Shown here one piece after another: positions 12,666-24,440 of a stretch of 64,000 nt of DNA. The position numbers were made by a program, and so were the translations under genes. This DNA comes from Lineus longissimus. Taxonomy: Eukaryota > Nemertea > Pilidiophora > Heteronemertea > Lineidae. Numbering within the stretch: position 1 is the first letter of the stretch; the number at the start of each line of letters is the position of its first letter. The notes under the pieces were generated by a model. The model saw only the letters and a program-made list of their open reading frames with translations, was not told the DNA's origin and searched no databases. The stretch lies in the NCBI RefSeq assembly GCF_910592395.1, contig NC_088314.1:9362001-9426000 (forward strand), read 5' to 3'.

Positions 12666-13570
12666 TCTTCTTTGTGACAGCTGGGACCCCCTCTACAAAA
12701 TTTCACAGTTTGTGCCATCAGCTGTTTCCTCAACTAAAATTTCAAAGTTTATGCCATTTTATTAAAATTTCAGTTTGATTGCCATCAACCAAAATTTCAT
12801 AGATTATGTCATAGGTTTCCTATACTAAAATGTCATAGTTCATGCCATCAACTGTCTCTCTGCAGAAATAATATAACCTATGTAATGTATGCCATGAACG
12901 GGTTGCGCATGGTGGGCTGCTGGCAGCGATGTTTGTAACAGGCTGCAACAAGTGCCATCTACATTATGAAAAAATTTGCGTGAAATCCAGGCATTCCGGA
13001 AACCGTCAAACGGATCTGACCAATTATTCAGATTCAGTAAAACTACTCAAACAGCAATATATTGCTTCTGTAAAACACACACATATCATGATATAGCTTT
13101 TCATATTTCATGAAGAAATCAATCTTGGTGGCACTAAAGTAAATGAATCATTTTGAAATTGTTGCATTTCCTAGCTTTCAGGTGGCTTTGGTCGCGACCT
13201 GTGATGGTGCATCTTGACCCGCAATTTATCGACATTGCTAAGCTTCTACGGAGGCAATACTGCTGGAAGTTTAAGTAGGAGGGCTTTGACTTGCGACTGG
13301 TCCTGTAAACGGAAATGTTTGCGTATTTTTAATTTTGTGTTTTTTGGGATGAACAAAATGCCTGAAAACAAAACACTGTAAAAAACAAGATGAAATTACT
13401 ATTTCAGTCTGTTCTCAAAAGGATGAATTGAAATAAAAACACCAAGGGTGCTATTCTCAAATCCACAAATTATAATAGCCACAAATATTTCCCTGTTTAC
13501 GGTGTGAAGGTAGAACTTGCCAGTTTTTATGCGGCTTGATTTAGGTTGTGATTTCTCACTCAACACAATG

Positions 13571-13782
13571 TACAGTCCAAATCACAATTGTCATTCCTGA
13601 ATTTGCGTCATTGGCGCGTCAGTGACGCGCTACCCAGGGTGTAGATGGCGTGTAATATACGCGAAACAGAGAGATGAGCGTGTCATGCGTGCGTCATTGA
13701 CGAGCTACTCGGCACGCAACCCGAGCGTATGTTGCGTATCGAAGACACGAAGCAGGATGGATGTCATTTCTGATTTGGACTA
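13571..13782 (-). mobile_element. Tc1/mariner-like MITE, copy 1
   Basis: Begins TACAGTCCAAATCACAATTG and ends near CTGATTTGGACTA. It carries the same GC-rich interior (GCGTCA and GACGCGCTACCCAG-like segments) as the element at 14871-15080, in the opposite orientation. A CAGT-type terminus next to TA suggests Tc1/mariner ancestry. The 65-codon frame across it is incidental. Confidence 0.6.
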
Positions 13783-14803
13783 TGTCGTCAGAAAAACAGT
13801 GTACGAGAATTACATTTAGATAACAGTCATTGTATGAATCTCAATAAAGCATACGTATACCTCACCTCTGGCTTCATATGATTCAATTAGTTCCTGTCTG
13901 TCATTGTTCTGTGCTACAATGAGTTTCACTGGACCTCCTACATGCAAGAGGAGGAGCATGAAGATGACCCTTATCTACTAAACTATGCAAATGATTTCCA
14001 AATCAAGAATCAGGATTGAACATTTAATTGATATTATCCCTTCATACCCCATACATGTTGATCAACCAACTCAATTTGTGATAAGCCACTACAAATGAAT
14101 GTTTAAAACTCCCACCCGTTTCACATAATGACGTCACAGCCTCATTTTGCCAATTGGCAATCATGCCCGATTTCAGATTTTTGGTTCCTCCCAAAGCTTT
14201 TGCGTGGAAATTGATGACGTGACTGTATTTTAGGCGAACACCTGAATATACACAGGCAACTAAACTATTTTGCAAAATATCTGTTGAGAAATAAAATGTA
14301 AGTTACAGTGAAATTAGAGTAATTTCTAAGTTATTGACATAAGAATTAATGTGAGAGACGATATCAATTCTTTTATTTGTTGTGAACTGAAATACAACAT
14401 TTTATGCATCCAATTTTTTCATTCCCTGTGTTAAATCTATAATTAGAAACTGACGTAGCCACGCACGTGTGTTTTGTTTATTGTTGATCTGAGCAGAATT
14501 GCACCACCAAGGCTCAATCTATTGCACCATATAAAATGCTGTTTGAGTGTCTTCTAAAGCATTGTCAGCAATCCAGGACAGGAGAGAGGGTCCTATATGC
14601 CCAAGTCATCCCTTTGCAAGCAAGTTAGCGAGGAATTTTGGTAAGATTTGATGTAGTTTTAGTTTCACTATGGACGGGGGTAGGGGGTAGGGTACTTGGC
14701 CTGAGGAGGGTGTGGCCCCAGGAGTAATCAGTAGAGTATGAGTAGCATTAGAGTGAGGCCTACTACAGGGACTTGACGCAAAATATGGGTATGTGTCCGG
14801 GCC

Positions 14804-14815
14804 GGGGGGGGGGGG
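14804..14815 (+). repeat. Poly-G tract (12 G)
   Basis: A run of twelve G within a G-rich stretch. Similar runs occur at 7236-7253 (18 G), 55935-55950 (16 G) and 62662-62676 (15 G). Confidence 0.9.
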
Positions 14816-14870
14816 TGGGCTTGGGCAGAGAACATCTCCTGGGCCATGGAAAAAAAGGTGGTATATAATA

Positions 14871-15080
14871 CAGTCCAAATCACAATTGACCTCCATCCTG
14901 CTTCGCGTGTTAGGTGCCATTGTTAAGCCTTAATGACGCATCAGTGCAGACGCGCTTATCTCTATGTTTCACGTAAATTACCTACGTGCGACTTACGCGC
15001 TACCTACGCGCTGGGTAGCACGTGAATGACGCCCAAATGACACGAATTTAGGGATGACAATTGTGATTTGGATTGTACTG
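14871..15080 (+). mobile_element. Tc1/mariner-like MITE, copy 2
   Basis: Flanked by TA on both sides (14869-14870 and 15081-15082). It starts CAGTCCAAATCACAATTG, and its right end is the reverse complement, ATTGTGATTTGG, followed by GATTGTACTG. It lies only ~50 bases upstream of the acceptor of the first recognised RBR coding exon. Confidence 0.68.
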
Positions 15081-15146
15081 TAAACCGTGATTATATAGAT
15101 TCATTAACTTACATCCTTGATTTTATTTTCTAGGAAAGAACCCAAC

Positions 15147-18100
15147 ATGGTACTCAAGAAGGGAAGGTGCGGCCTCAACAGTGGCGCTACCATTCGTATG
15201 GCGGGCTTCAGCAAACTCCGATCCCGCCTCGCGGCAGAACAACATTGTATCATCATCTCGAAGACTGCAGCAAAGAAGCCAGACGTCCAAATTAAACATA
15301 AAAGAGTAATCAACTTGCAGGATGATGTTGATATTGATGACGGGAACTTGGAGCCCCACACTCCACATGTGGATATGTATACTGTAAATAAACGCAAGAG
15401 GTGGACAATTGCTGATGCGGTTGAAGATTACATTGAGGATCATGCTGAAGATGCATCGCGTGTAGTGTTGGTCAAAAGAGAGGCTATGACTTCATGCATC
15501 AAACAGGCCACGTACGGATTCCGGCCGGCCGGATTGCTGGTGAAACAGACTGACTGTACATCGCGTCATGACAGCAAGGCAGTCGTCAGGCATTCCTTTC
15601 CACGCTATCCAAACCGCGCTTCCTCAGCAACAGACCTAAAGGAGAAGGCGTTCCAGTATGACACAGATGCTCTACGGAAGGAGGTCAAGTTCCCGAAGCG
15701 TACCATTCATAACCAGCATGCTAGAGGAGTACAGCGATCAATTCATCACCCAAAAGAAGGCTACAGTTTTGCGAAGAAGTGAGTTAGGCTTGAGACATTC
15801 GACCATGTGTGCATGGCATGGCACGTCATGGGGTTGTCCTTCTTGTGGCAATGATCTTTAGGGTTGTCCATAGGCGTAACAATTTTGGCTAGAATTTGAA
15901 ATCCTATAGAAGACTTGCTAAAATTCAAGTGAATTCCCATTTTAAACATAAGGGACCCTGTTCTACGGAAAACAAAGAATAGACTCCCTTCCTTGAAATT
16001 GGCATTCACTTCATTTTGAAAGAGTTCCAATTGCTTTAGAATTTCAAGTTCAAGCCAAAAAATGTGCTTCTTGTCAACCCTTTATTAACCTATGGTATTG
16101 ATTATTTCTATTATGACCGCATGGATCAGTAGTTGGAGGCTTCGTTAGAATGATGTCGCAATACTGCTGATGAAATGATGTGCAATAGTCCATGTTTATC
16201 TCATTGATTGTATTTCCAGAACTGCGATAAAAGAGCACTTGGAGAACTGGAAGAAGGAAAACATCACATCGAAGGTTGAAGACGAGTTTGACACCATCGA
16301 GTACGAGGTAATGGAGCCGAAGGAAGCATCGGTTGTGCAGCATAATTGGTTACATCAAAATGCCTGGTCAAACAATCGAGATTATACACTAGTTAACTGT
16401 GGTGAGTAGTATCAAAAGTGCTGAGCAGTCACCTAGGGCAATCTTTGGTCTTAGCTGCAATAGTATGAAAGATGTGAGTGTGAGCTGAGCGTCGCCTGAG
16501 ATATTATGAGCTCGCTATAAACAATAATTCGTCCAGGTCTGGTCAGGTCAGGCTAGGTTATACCTACTGGCTGCAGGTTGAACTGGCTGAGATATCATTA
16601 GCTCGCTATAAACAATAATTCATCCAGGTCTGGTCAGGTCAGGCTAGGTTATATCTGCTGTAGGTTAAACTGGCTGAGATATGATTAGCTCGCTATAAAC
16701 AATAATTCATCCAGGTCTGGTCAGGTCAGGCTAGGTTATACCTACGGGCTGCAGGTTGAACTGGCTGAGATATGATTAGCTCGCAATAAACAATAATTCG
16801 TCCAGGTCAGATCAGGTCAGGCTAGGTTATACCTACGGGCTGCAGGTTAAACTGGCTATCACTGGTAGCCCCTAAACCAGCTCACCTGTTCGGATCAAGC
16901 TTGGGTCGGATCAGAACTGGTGCCACCACACCACATTCTGGTTTGACTACTTGCCACTGGTAACCTGCAAACCAGTACCACCTGTTTCAGGTGGGAGACT
17001 GACTTCCTTTGCCCTGGTAGGCAACCAGTCCAGGAGAAGGAAAACTCTTGATATAAAACCTGGGCAGTGAAGGCCTGTAAAAGTCCACTGAGATCTGCAG
17101 GGTCCAGCCCTTGTGGTGGGAAAAAAGCATGACCCAACTCGCGTATGACATGACCACTCGAACGCAGAGAAGAAGTTATGATTCATGTTGCGGGATTCAC
17201 AAGAAATATTGTCTGACATCTTCTTATTTGGCCCGTCTCATACTTTCAGTGCGGAACAAATCAGCAAAACACAGAGCAGAACTACGAAGACTTGCTGAAT
17301 ATCAAGAGGAGTCGTTGCATATTCCCAGTTGCCGTGATACTGATGACAAATATGGGACCACGTATTTGGCAGAGGACGATTGGGAAGATGATTGGTGTGA
17401 TAATGACTATGTTGACGAGGAGGACTACATGTATCTTTCAAGGTCCAGCCCTTGCCGAACGATCGGGGATGAGTTATTCGATCTCATCTCGGATGTTGAA
17501 CAAAAACAAAGATCTGAGTGTGAAATGGAAGATTTGCTACCTCCTTGTGATGTTGTGATGGACGATGATGAGGCAGTCCCTGCAACTGGGAATGGTGCTT
17601 TAGGAGATCTGAAAGCATGCACTTCCGGACATCCGAATTCCCTGATGGGAGTCCCAACGAGGTGGTATCCGAAGGGAAAAGTTGTGTATCAACAAGAGAA
17701 GGAGAGCTCTGTTTCCGGGGATAGTGACGACTCCGGTGTGAGTCTCGGGTCAAATTTAAGTTTGGAATCTCTGCAGGAGGAAGAAACTGAAAAGAAGGTG
17801 GCGGACACACCTGTCGATTATTTGGCATATCAACCACCAAAATTCGTGAGCTGTTCTATTCCATTTTTAGACATTCAACCAACGTCATTATCTGAAAGAT
17901 ATGGCGAGCGCTTTATGGAAGGGGAGAGCCTACCCAGGAAGTTCTCTATTCAGATTCCTGGTCCAACACTTGGGGAAAATTCAGCGGAGATTTTTGTTCT
18001 GTTTGAGGAACCAGATGATTCTCATTGTGCTATGGGATTCGACACATGTAGCGAGCTGGGTGAACTTTTTACAAAAGTAAACTTTCATGTCGTAGGAAAT

Positions 18101-21100
18101 TTTGGGGAGTCTGCAAAGTTGAGCATCAACGAGGAATTGTTTGAAGCATTTGGAGAGGAGAAGCAGACGTCGATTGCAGATGTCATTGACAATGTTGTTG
18201 ATATTTTGCAAAGGCTTCCTGTTGATAGGTAAGCATGTTGATATTTGTGTGCTTTGTAGAATTTTTCTTTAGTGCGTATGTTAGTGTCTTTCCTGGCTGT
18301 TTTGGACTCTCAGATAGAGTTCTAAATTTATCGTACTGATAACAACTGAGAAGAAAAGACAGTTGGGCCGATCTGGTCAAAGATGGTGGCTTATAAGCTC
18401 ACGATGCTCCCAAACATCATCTGGCAGGCAAATACATGTAGGCCTGACCTTGCAGGTCTGGATGGTGTATAATGCTCTGTGGAGGATGATTGAGGGTTGA
18501 CATTACGCACCACCACTTGGCTAGAACTTGAAATCGTAAAGCAATTGTAACTCTTTCAAAACAAAACAAATGCTAATTTTAGGGGTTGAAGTCTGTTCTT
18601 TGTTTTCCAAAGAATAGCCTTCCAGGTTTTAAATGGCCATTAACTTCATTTTAAAGGATTTCTAATTGGGGTTTTAAGTTCTAGCCAAAATGCTGGTGCT
18701 TATAGTCAACCCTTGATGCCTCCAAACAAGAGCTGACAAGATGAAGATAGGCACTTGTATGTTTTGTTGTTTTTCTTCAGCTTTCCAACACACAAGTTGA
18801 CAAAGCCAAAGGCCGGCTCAGAAATATGTAGATTCCATACGCTCAGTGCTGTCAACAGATGGAAACATGAGATCCTAGATCCAGACGCTGCATTCGAAAT
18901 CATAGACAAACGCACTGCCTCTTTAACAGAGTCTTCCAAGGAACTAGTCAATTTGGAACTAGTTGATGTTGACGTCTGTGGCGTCTGCTATGAACCAGTC
19001 AATGGAGATGGTGCTGTTCCTGCCACGACCTTGAAGACTTGTTTACATGCATTCTGTAACGACTGCTGGGTGAATCATCTTGTGTCCCGTGTCAGGCAGG
19101 GTGATGTTCGTCTTACTTGCCCTGTAAGTATATCTTCTTTGAATTGATTGAAAAGCTCAGTGATGGTACAATGATTGCGGCGACCTTGTATGTCCTCCAG
19201 TAAGACGATGTGGGATGGGCTTGAAACGTGGTATTTCTCGTCAAGTGTTGACCTGCGCATCTTTACAATTGGCATGAAGAGGAACAGACTCCTCATCAGC
19301 CCCCCACTAAATCTGCCACTGTTTAATACTGACCCAGTGTCCATGATAAATGTACACTCTTAAGATATTGTATACTGATAACGAATGACGTATCAAACTG
19401 GGAAGCAAAGTCGTGGGTTCGATAATTACTTCAATTCTGGAATGTCTATCTCTGAATGACGAGCATTTTAATTTTATCTTGCAGGGATTCAAGTGTAAAG
19501 TATTGGTCGATCATATGACGCTGATGTCTCTTCTTCCCTGGGATGTATTCAAACTGCATATCCAACATGTGCGTGATGCATTTATCGAGCGCAGTGGCGA
19601 CCTAAGTTGGTGTCCACGGGAAAAGTGCGACCAGATCGTCGTGAGCAAATCGGCGAAGAAAGACCAGGGTCAGAACGTTGCGTGCCGCTGTGGAGAAGTG
19701 TGGTGCTTCAACTGTCAGCAGCGCCCTCATTGGCCAGCGACATGTAAGCAGGCGGCGGAGTATTCTAGACAATTACACAAAAACGGTAAGAGCCAGACAA
19801 TTTTGAGGAAATTTCTGAATTATTAACTTTTATATAAAACAAAAATTTACAGAAGTTGTAACTGCACGGTAAAATAGTCTTTTAGGAAACAGAAGGTCAC
19901 GCAAGGTCAGCTAGGTCTTTGGTAGGGTAGGGATTGCCCTATGGTGAGACTGTAGTCAGGATTGGTGACATCAATTTGTCTAATGGTCATGACGTCATGT
20001 TTCAGCCAGGTCTTTATGTCGATTTCTAAGTGCTTTATGGAGGGGCCTTATCAGTGAAACTAGAGTTTTAATGTCTGATGGGAGTCTATCATTTAATATG
20101 CTTGGCCGTTTTTTAGGTGATGACAAGGCCGAACTGGATCCTGTCCACAAAATTGAGGGTAAACGGTGTCCTCATTGCTCTCATCCCATTGAGAAGAACG
20201 GTGGGTGTCCGTACATGTTCTGCAGCAGGTGTAACCATTCCTTTTGCTGGACCTGTGGGAAGGAATTCGGACCAAGGCACTGGCCTTGTTCAGAGGTTCC
20301 AAATGAGGTATGTTATATACTGTACTGCTGTCCTTCTGCAATCCCAGCTACATTTAACACTAAGCTCAGGGTTGGGCCAGCCCTGACAAGGGTTGGAAGC
20401 AGGGCTGGTCGGGACTGCAGAATCCCAGCTTGGCCAGGGCTGCTGGGTCAAATTATGCCAGGGTTGGACCCGGATTCGTAATGGCAGGCAGCTGGGGGAG
20501 CGCCATGCAGTGTTTGGTAGTGTTGGCAATCAAGGTTGGGCCTGTGCTGAGCCAAGGCTATTTCCCTGGCTGTGCCAGCGTTGGGCAGAGGTGATGCAGA
20601 GCTTTACAGGTCTAGGAGGGTTGATTCGGCTCCTTAGCCTTGAATGGCATTCTGTCTGTGAGAAGGAAAACCTAGGCACTAGGATAAAAGTCAGCAGGGT
20701 CCAGCCCTTGTGATGGGCTAATTTGGGACCCTACATTCATTGTCATTGATACATATGGTTTTAAAACACACATTGATAAATATGGTCATTATCAAAATGG
20801 CTGCCTCCTGTTTCAAAAAAGAGCATGGCAAGCCCATGAGTGGTTTTTTCTCCTGATTGGAACAATGGGACAGCACTTATTTGAAGTGCATGTAGGCTCT
20901 TGTGACTTGATGATATTCTGACCTTGTGCTTTGCACCTGTGCAGGTGAGAAGTTTACAGTGTGTAATAATTTTTTTCTCCAGACATTCAATTTGATCGAC
21001 CACTTCCCTGGGAGGAAACGTTTCTATGTTTTGGCCACAATGACAAGATCAAAACGTGTACGACAAGCTAGCCTATGCAGGGTAAGTGAATCGATGCTAG

Positions 21101-22990
21101 CTGCTAACTCAAAGGGGTACGCCGTTCATATGCAGTGGTTGGTCAGGAAAATAGAAATGCAGTTATACACAATGCCGTAGTGCAGTTACTATGCATACAA
21201 CTCTGCTGAAACTTTGTGTTTATAGTATTTGTATATCAGTCTACACATCGACAATGTTGAAAATCATATTCAGTGTGTATTTACGCAATGGAAAATTTTC
21301 AAATCGTGAGCATTCAGCAATACTGGGCCAGCTGTTAGCTGACATACCAGCATGCTTAGTGCATCACACTAAAATTTTTCCAGATATTTATTATGGGAAA
21401 AGATTCTTAAGCAAAGAGCGTCTGTGTTTCAGGTAACCTCTTCCAAGAAGACAAGGTTGGAATCAAGTTACCAAGTCATGAGGAAGTTCAGAAAGACGGC
21501 GATTCACTCCGAGACCAGAGCACTTTGGAATGAGGTTAGTACATGCATCTTATGTGCAGTTGAAAAATAGTTGGATGGAACGATAACGGGAGTTTTATCA
21601 AACCTCTTTGCAAATGTAATCCTTATTTCATTCTGATCACCATATTTCCCCAGCAGTGAGTAATCTTACACTCATCACGATGGTGATAAAATCCTTAAAA
21701 TGTCTTATTCATTTGTTATTTTGCTCATGCATAACTAATTGCGTTGGCGACTTCTGAAATTGTTGAGGGAAATAGAAGGGGTGACGGCTTATGACATTAT
21801 GTGATCACCTTTCACCCTGTTCATTAACTTGGTCAACTGTGAATGCTACGGGCAGGATTAGTTATGCATGTGGTGTTTAATTTTTGAATCATCACCATGC
21901 TTATTAGGGCCCCACTTAATAAGATATGTATTGGTCGTGTCGGTAATGATAAAAGCTTATTGCTAAGAGTCACTTATTTGCACAAGAGAGTTCTGAGTTG
22001 TATTTTATGATGACTTTCTGAATGTAATTGTTAGGAGAGATAGAGTTGTATCTAATTACAACTTCATGAGTGTATCCTTCTGCTATTAATAAAGTAATTA
22101 ATTAAAATTTTGTTTTTCTTTTCATTGTTTTAGCTCAACTACACTATTGAATATTCCTACGTTGTCATGTACTTTGCCAACCGACGTGTGAGGAGTCGTA
22201 CGATCGCTGGAAGTCTGTCAATGATCGACAACATCATGGAAGAGCTTAAAGATCTGGTAGGTCTCAATAGATTGTAGAGTTCATGGATGAGAGCAAATAC
22301 TAAACAGTTCGATTGAGGGTCTTACTTTCTCATCACTTTCAGCACCATTGTTTCGCCAGTTGAAATCAGCCACAATCTCACAGAGGTAGTTTGTTGAAAC
22401 CAGCCTCGATCTGATAGATGTATCTCCGCCATTGGTCTAATCATACTGCGTCGACACAATTTAGCCAGTTAAACGCAATTTAGCCTATACAACTTGGCCT
22501 GTAGAAATGACCAATCTTATCTGTAATAGGCCTATGTAAAACAGAAACCCTCTAAGTAGCATCTGCACAGTACTGTATATAAAGACACACAATTAAGCAG
22601 GTACAGTCAATGCAATTTAGCCTGTACAAAATACCAATCTTATCTGCAATGGGCCTATGTAAAACAGAAACCCCCTAAATGGCATCTGCACAGCATATGA
22701 AGACAATGGCACAATCAGCAGGATCTGTGGTCAACCCTTTAGTTCAAGTCCAAATTTAAATAACCTGTCGTAATAGTAAAATTTGCGACAGTATCTGTAA
22801 CCGCCTCAAATCTAAATTGCATCTTCCTCCATTATTTCAGGTCACTCTTTACGCATGTAGACAATGCAACTCCAAGGAATACGCCAAGAGACTGGAAGGA
22901 ATCAAAAACCGTGGAACGATAATGATGAGGCATCTGAGGCTACGACTAGGGAATCAACAAGCACTCATTGCCGGGCAACACACAAGTTAA
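15147..22990 (+). CDS. RING-between-RING (RBR) E3 ubiquitin ligase, 10 coding exons, 1033 aa
   Basis: RBR ligases take ubiquitin from an E2 onto a RING2 cysteine and then pass it to substrate. Exons: 15147-15778, 16220-16401, 17250-18228, 18781-19123, 19485-19785, 20117-20307, 20983-21081, 21433-21534, 22134-22256, 22841-22990. All junctions are GT-AG; total 3102 nt. Start is the ATG at 15147 (context AACATGG), just after an acceptor at 15133, implying an upstream 5' UTR exon. RING1 (~664-717) has CGVCYEPV, CLHAFCNDCW and a split TCP-GFKC. The in-between-RING (~740-800) has WCPREKCDQ and CRCGEVWCFNCQ. RING2 (~830-860) has CPHCSHPIEKNGGC with catalytic Cys ~843, then FCWTCG. The C-terminal ~190 residues are helical and basic, faintly like the Ariadne domain. 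The ~600-residue N-terminus is largely acidic and low-complexity and is not recognised. Closest family is Ariadne-like; no ortholog name is certain. Confidence 0.93.
15861..16080. mobile_element. Palindromic GGGTTGAC-family MITE (RBR intron 1)
   Basis: 220-base near-palindrome starting GGGTTGTCC and ending GTCAACCC, flanked on both sides by TTTA. The arms contain TTTTGGCTAGAATTTGAAAT and its reverse complement. It folds into a hairpin over most of its length. Confidence 0.7.
16490..16870 (+). repeat. Four-copy tandem repeat of ~91 bases (RBR intron 2)
   Basis: Units contain GCTCGCTATAAACAATAATT, CCAGGTCTGGTCAGGTCAGG, and CTAGGTTATACCTA followed by GGCTGCAGGTT. CTCGC landmarks fall at 16511, 16602, 16689 and 16780, giving spacings of 91, 87 and 91. 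Next to it, 16870-17125 holds a CCAGT/ACTGG-rich stretch ending GGGTCCAGCCCTTGTG, which recurs at the end of 20340-20720 in another intron of this gene. Confidence 0.85.
18494..18712. mobile_element. Palindromic GGGTTGAC-family MITE (RBR intron 3)
   Basis: 219-base near-palindrome from GGGTTGACATTACGCACCA to the reverse-complement end TAGTCAACCC, flanked by TTGA on both sides. With the TTTA-flanked copy at 15861-16080 this shows a consistent 4-base target duplication. Confidence 0.72.
20335..20725. repeat. G-rich low-complexity repeat (RBR intron 6)
   Basis: Imperfect short repetitions of GGGTTGG, CCAGGGCTG and GGGCTGGTC, ending GGGTCCAGCCCTTGTGATGG. The same terminal motif closes the repeat-rich block at 16870-17125. 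Open frames on both strands here arise from the base composition and are not genes. Confidence 0.5.
21112..21310 (+). repeat. TTAA-type MITE family, copy 2 (RBR intron 7)
   Basis: Begins AAAGGGGTACGCCGTTC and carries the family interior (ACACAATGCCGTAGTGCAG, then GAAACTTTGTG and TATATCAGTCTACAC). The right end is eroded. Confidence 0.55.
22475..22720 (+). repeat. Tandem duplication of ~137 bases (RBR intron 9)
   Basis: Two imperfect copies beginning GCAATTTAGCCT (22475 and 22612), each containing CCAATCTTATCTG and GGCCTATGTAAAACAGAAAC. Confidence 0.75.
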
Positions 22991-24440
22991 AGAGGTAACA
23001 GGTTACACATAGGTTTGTCTACTACAAATACATGTACAACAAACGCAACACTGTTAGATTGATAGACTTTGTAGCATCTGACAGGGTTAATACGGCTGCG
23101 GAACCTACAGACAATCCTAAAAATCAAAAGACCGCTACTAAATTATTTAGCGAAGTTTATATTATGCATACAAATTTGCTGAAACTTCTTATGTAAAGTA
23201 TTTGTATGTCTGTGTACACAATGGCATTGCTAAAATTTATATATAGTACTTATTCAATTAGTTAAAAAATTTCAAATTCAATCACAAATTTCAAATTTTT
23301 AACAAAAGGCGTAGGCCTTTATAGGCCTACGCTGTTCTTTAAAAATTTCGAATTTTTCATTGTCTAAATGCGAAAATACATACTAAATATAAATTTCAAC
23401 ATTGCCGTTGTGTAGACTGATATACCAATACTATGAATACCAAGTTTAAACAAATTCGTATTCACAATAACTGCACTACGGCATTGTGTATTAGTGGATT
23501 TCTATTCAACTAGACCACAAGTAATTACGAACAGTGTACCCCTTTAACACCCTTTGATCACTTATACACAGTATTGATCCTCAACAAAATTATATTCTTT
23601 ACAAAATGTAAAAAAAGGGCAGTAGTTGTGTATAATTTGGGTATGTCTAAAGAAGATAGACACAGTTATATCAGTATACGGTAAAAAAGGTACAGGAAAA
23701 AGGTCTGGAAAAAAATGGTACACAAAATGGCATAAATAGGTAAAAAAGTACACAATTCTTTTTTAGAATATTATTCTCTTCAAATGGTTCAGACTCGGCC
23801 TATGTCTTAATCTTTTCTTGCCCATTTTTCTTCTTCTGTGACTAAGTTGGTGCCTTAAAATAGTTTAATACATTGCGGACAATCATGTTACGGAATGAAT
23901 TTGAGGAAAATTCATGGAAGAAGTTGCCCAACAGGGGAGCTGACGTTGTATCATGTTAGTGACTGTGTTAAAAAACAGAAAAGAACTCTTTTCAATACTG
24001 TGCAATATTTTTGTGATAGTAATTTAATAAAATTTACATATATCTATGGAAAATTAAAGTTGTTAGTTTTGTGACGTCCATCCATTCTGTTATTGAATTG
24101 GAAGAAATGAAATCCGGGTCCCCCAAGATATAAGTAAACTAGCTTGGTACCCTTGATCAATGCATCGACAGTCTATTTCTATGCTGTGAAAAGAAACACA
24201 CCATCTACCCAAGATACGCTTCAGAAGTGTGCTTAGAGTAACCTTTCCTTTTCGCAACCCAAACACAGGCTGCACATGCTTTAGAAGCATAGAAGTAGCA
24301 CACGTGAAATTCGCCTGAGTATGAATCGCACGGCTAATGTAAATGCAGCAGCCAGCTAAAGGAAGCTGGTCTCCTGTTCAAAGGCAGTCCATGTGACATG
24401 GAGACATCGATATTAGACCAGGCCCATCTCGGGCCTCAGA
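22991..24440. other. Region after the RBR stop codon, probable 3' UTR and spacer
   Basis: No gene recognised. Two copies of the TTAA-type MITE sit head to head at 23158-23548. The first clear AATAAA on + after the stop is at 24026-24031, so if it is used the 3' UTR would be about 1 kb and would include both MITE copies. Confidence 0.4.
23158..23548. repeat. Two TTAA-type MITEs in inverted head-to-head arrangement
   Basis: 23158-23318 is a partial + copy (AAATTTGCTGAAACTTC to AAAGGCGTAGGCCT). 23315-23548 is a fuller - copy (AGGCCTACGCTGTTC to GTACCCCTTTAA). Their junction makes a short palindrome, GTAGGCCTTTATAGGCCTAC. The right end shows the CCCCT-TTAA border seen in other copies. Confidence 0.65.

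Larger units (their letters stand above)
6100..15133. other. Gene-free interval between ALAS and the RBR ligase
   Basis: About 9 kb with no coding region that could be assigned to a protein family. It holds a direct repeat (6611-6660 and 7126-7172, sharing AACGGCCAGCTTT), a poly-G tract, an inverted pair of ORF-bearing repeats, a MITE nested in a MITE, short A-rich tandem repeats at 12480-12665, degenerate ~50-base repeats at 12690-12850, and two copies of a Tc1/mariner-like MITE. The 5' untranslated exon(s) of the RBR gene are expected here but could not be placed. Confidence 0.6.

Noticed and set aside
15123-15443. 106- and 97-codon open frames on - opposite the first RBR exon
   Set aside because: They are shadows of the real + strand exon, which has consistent splice phases and continues into a complete RBR protein.
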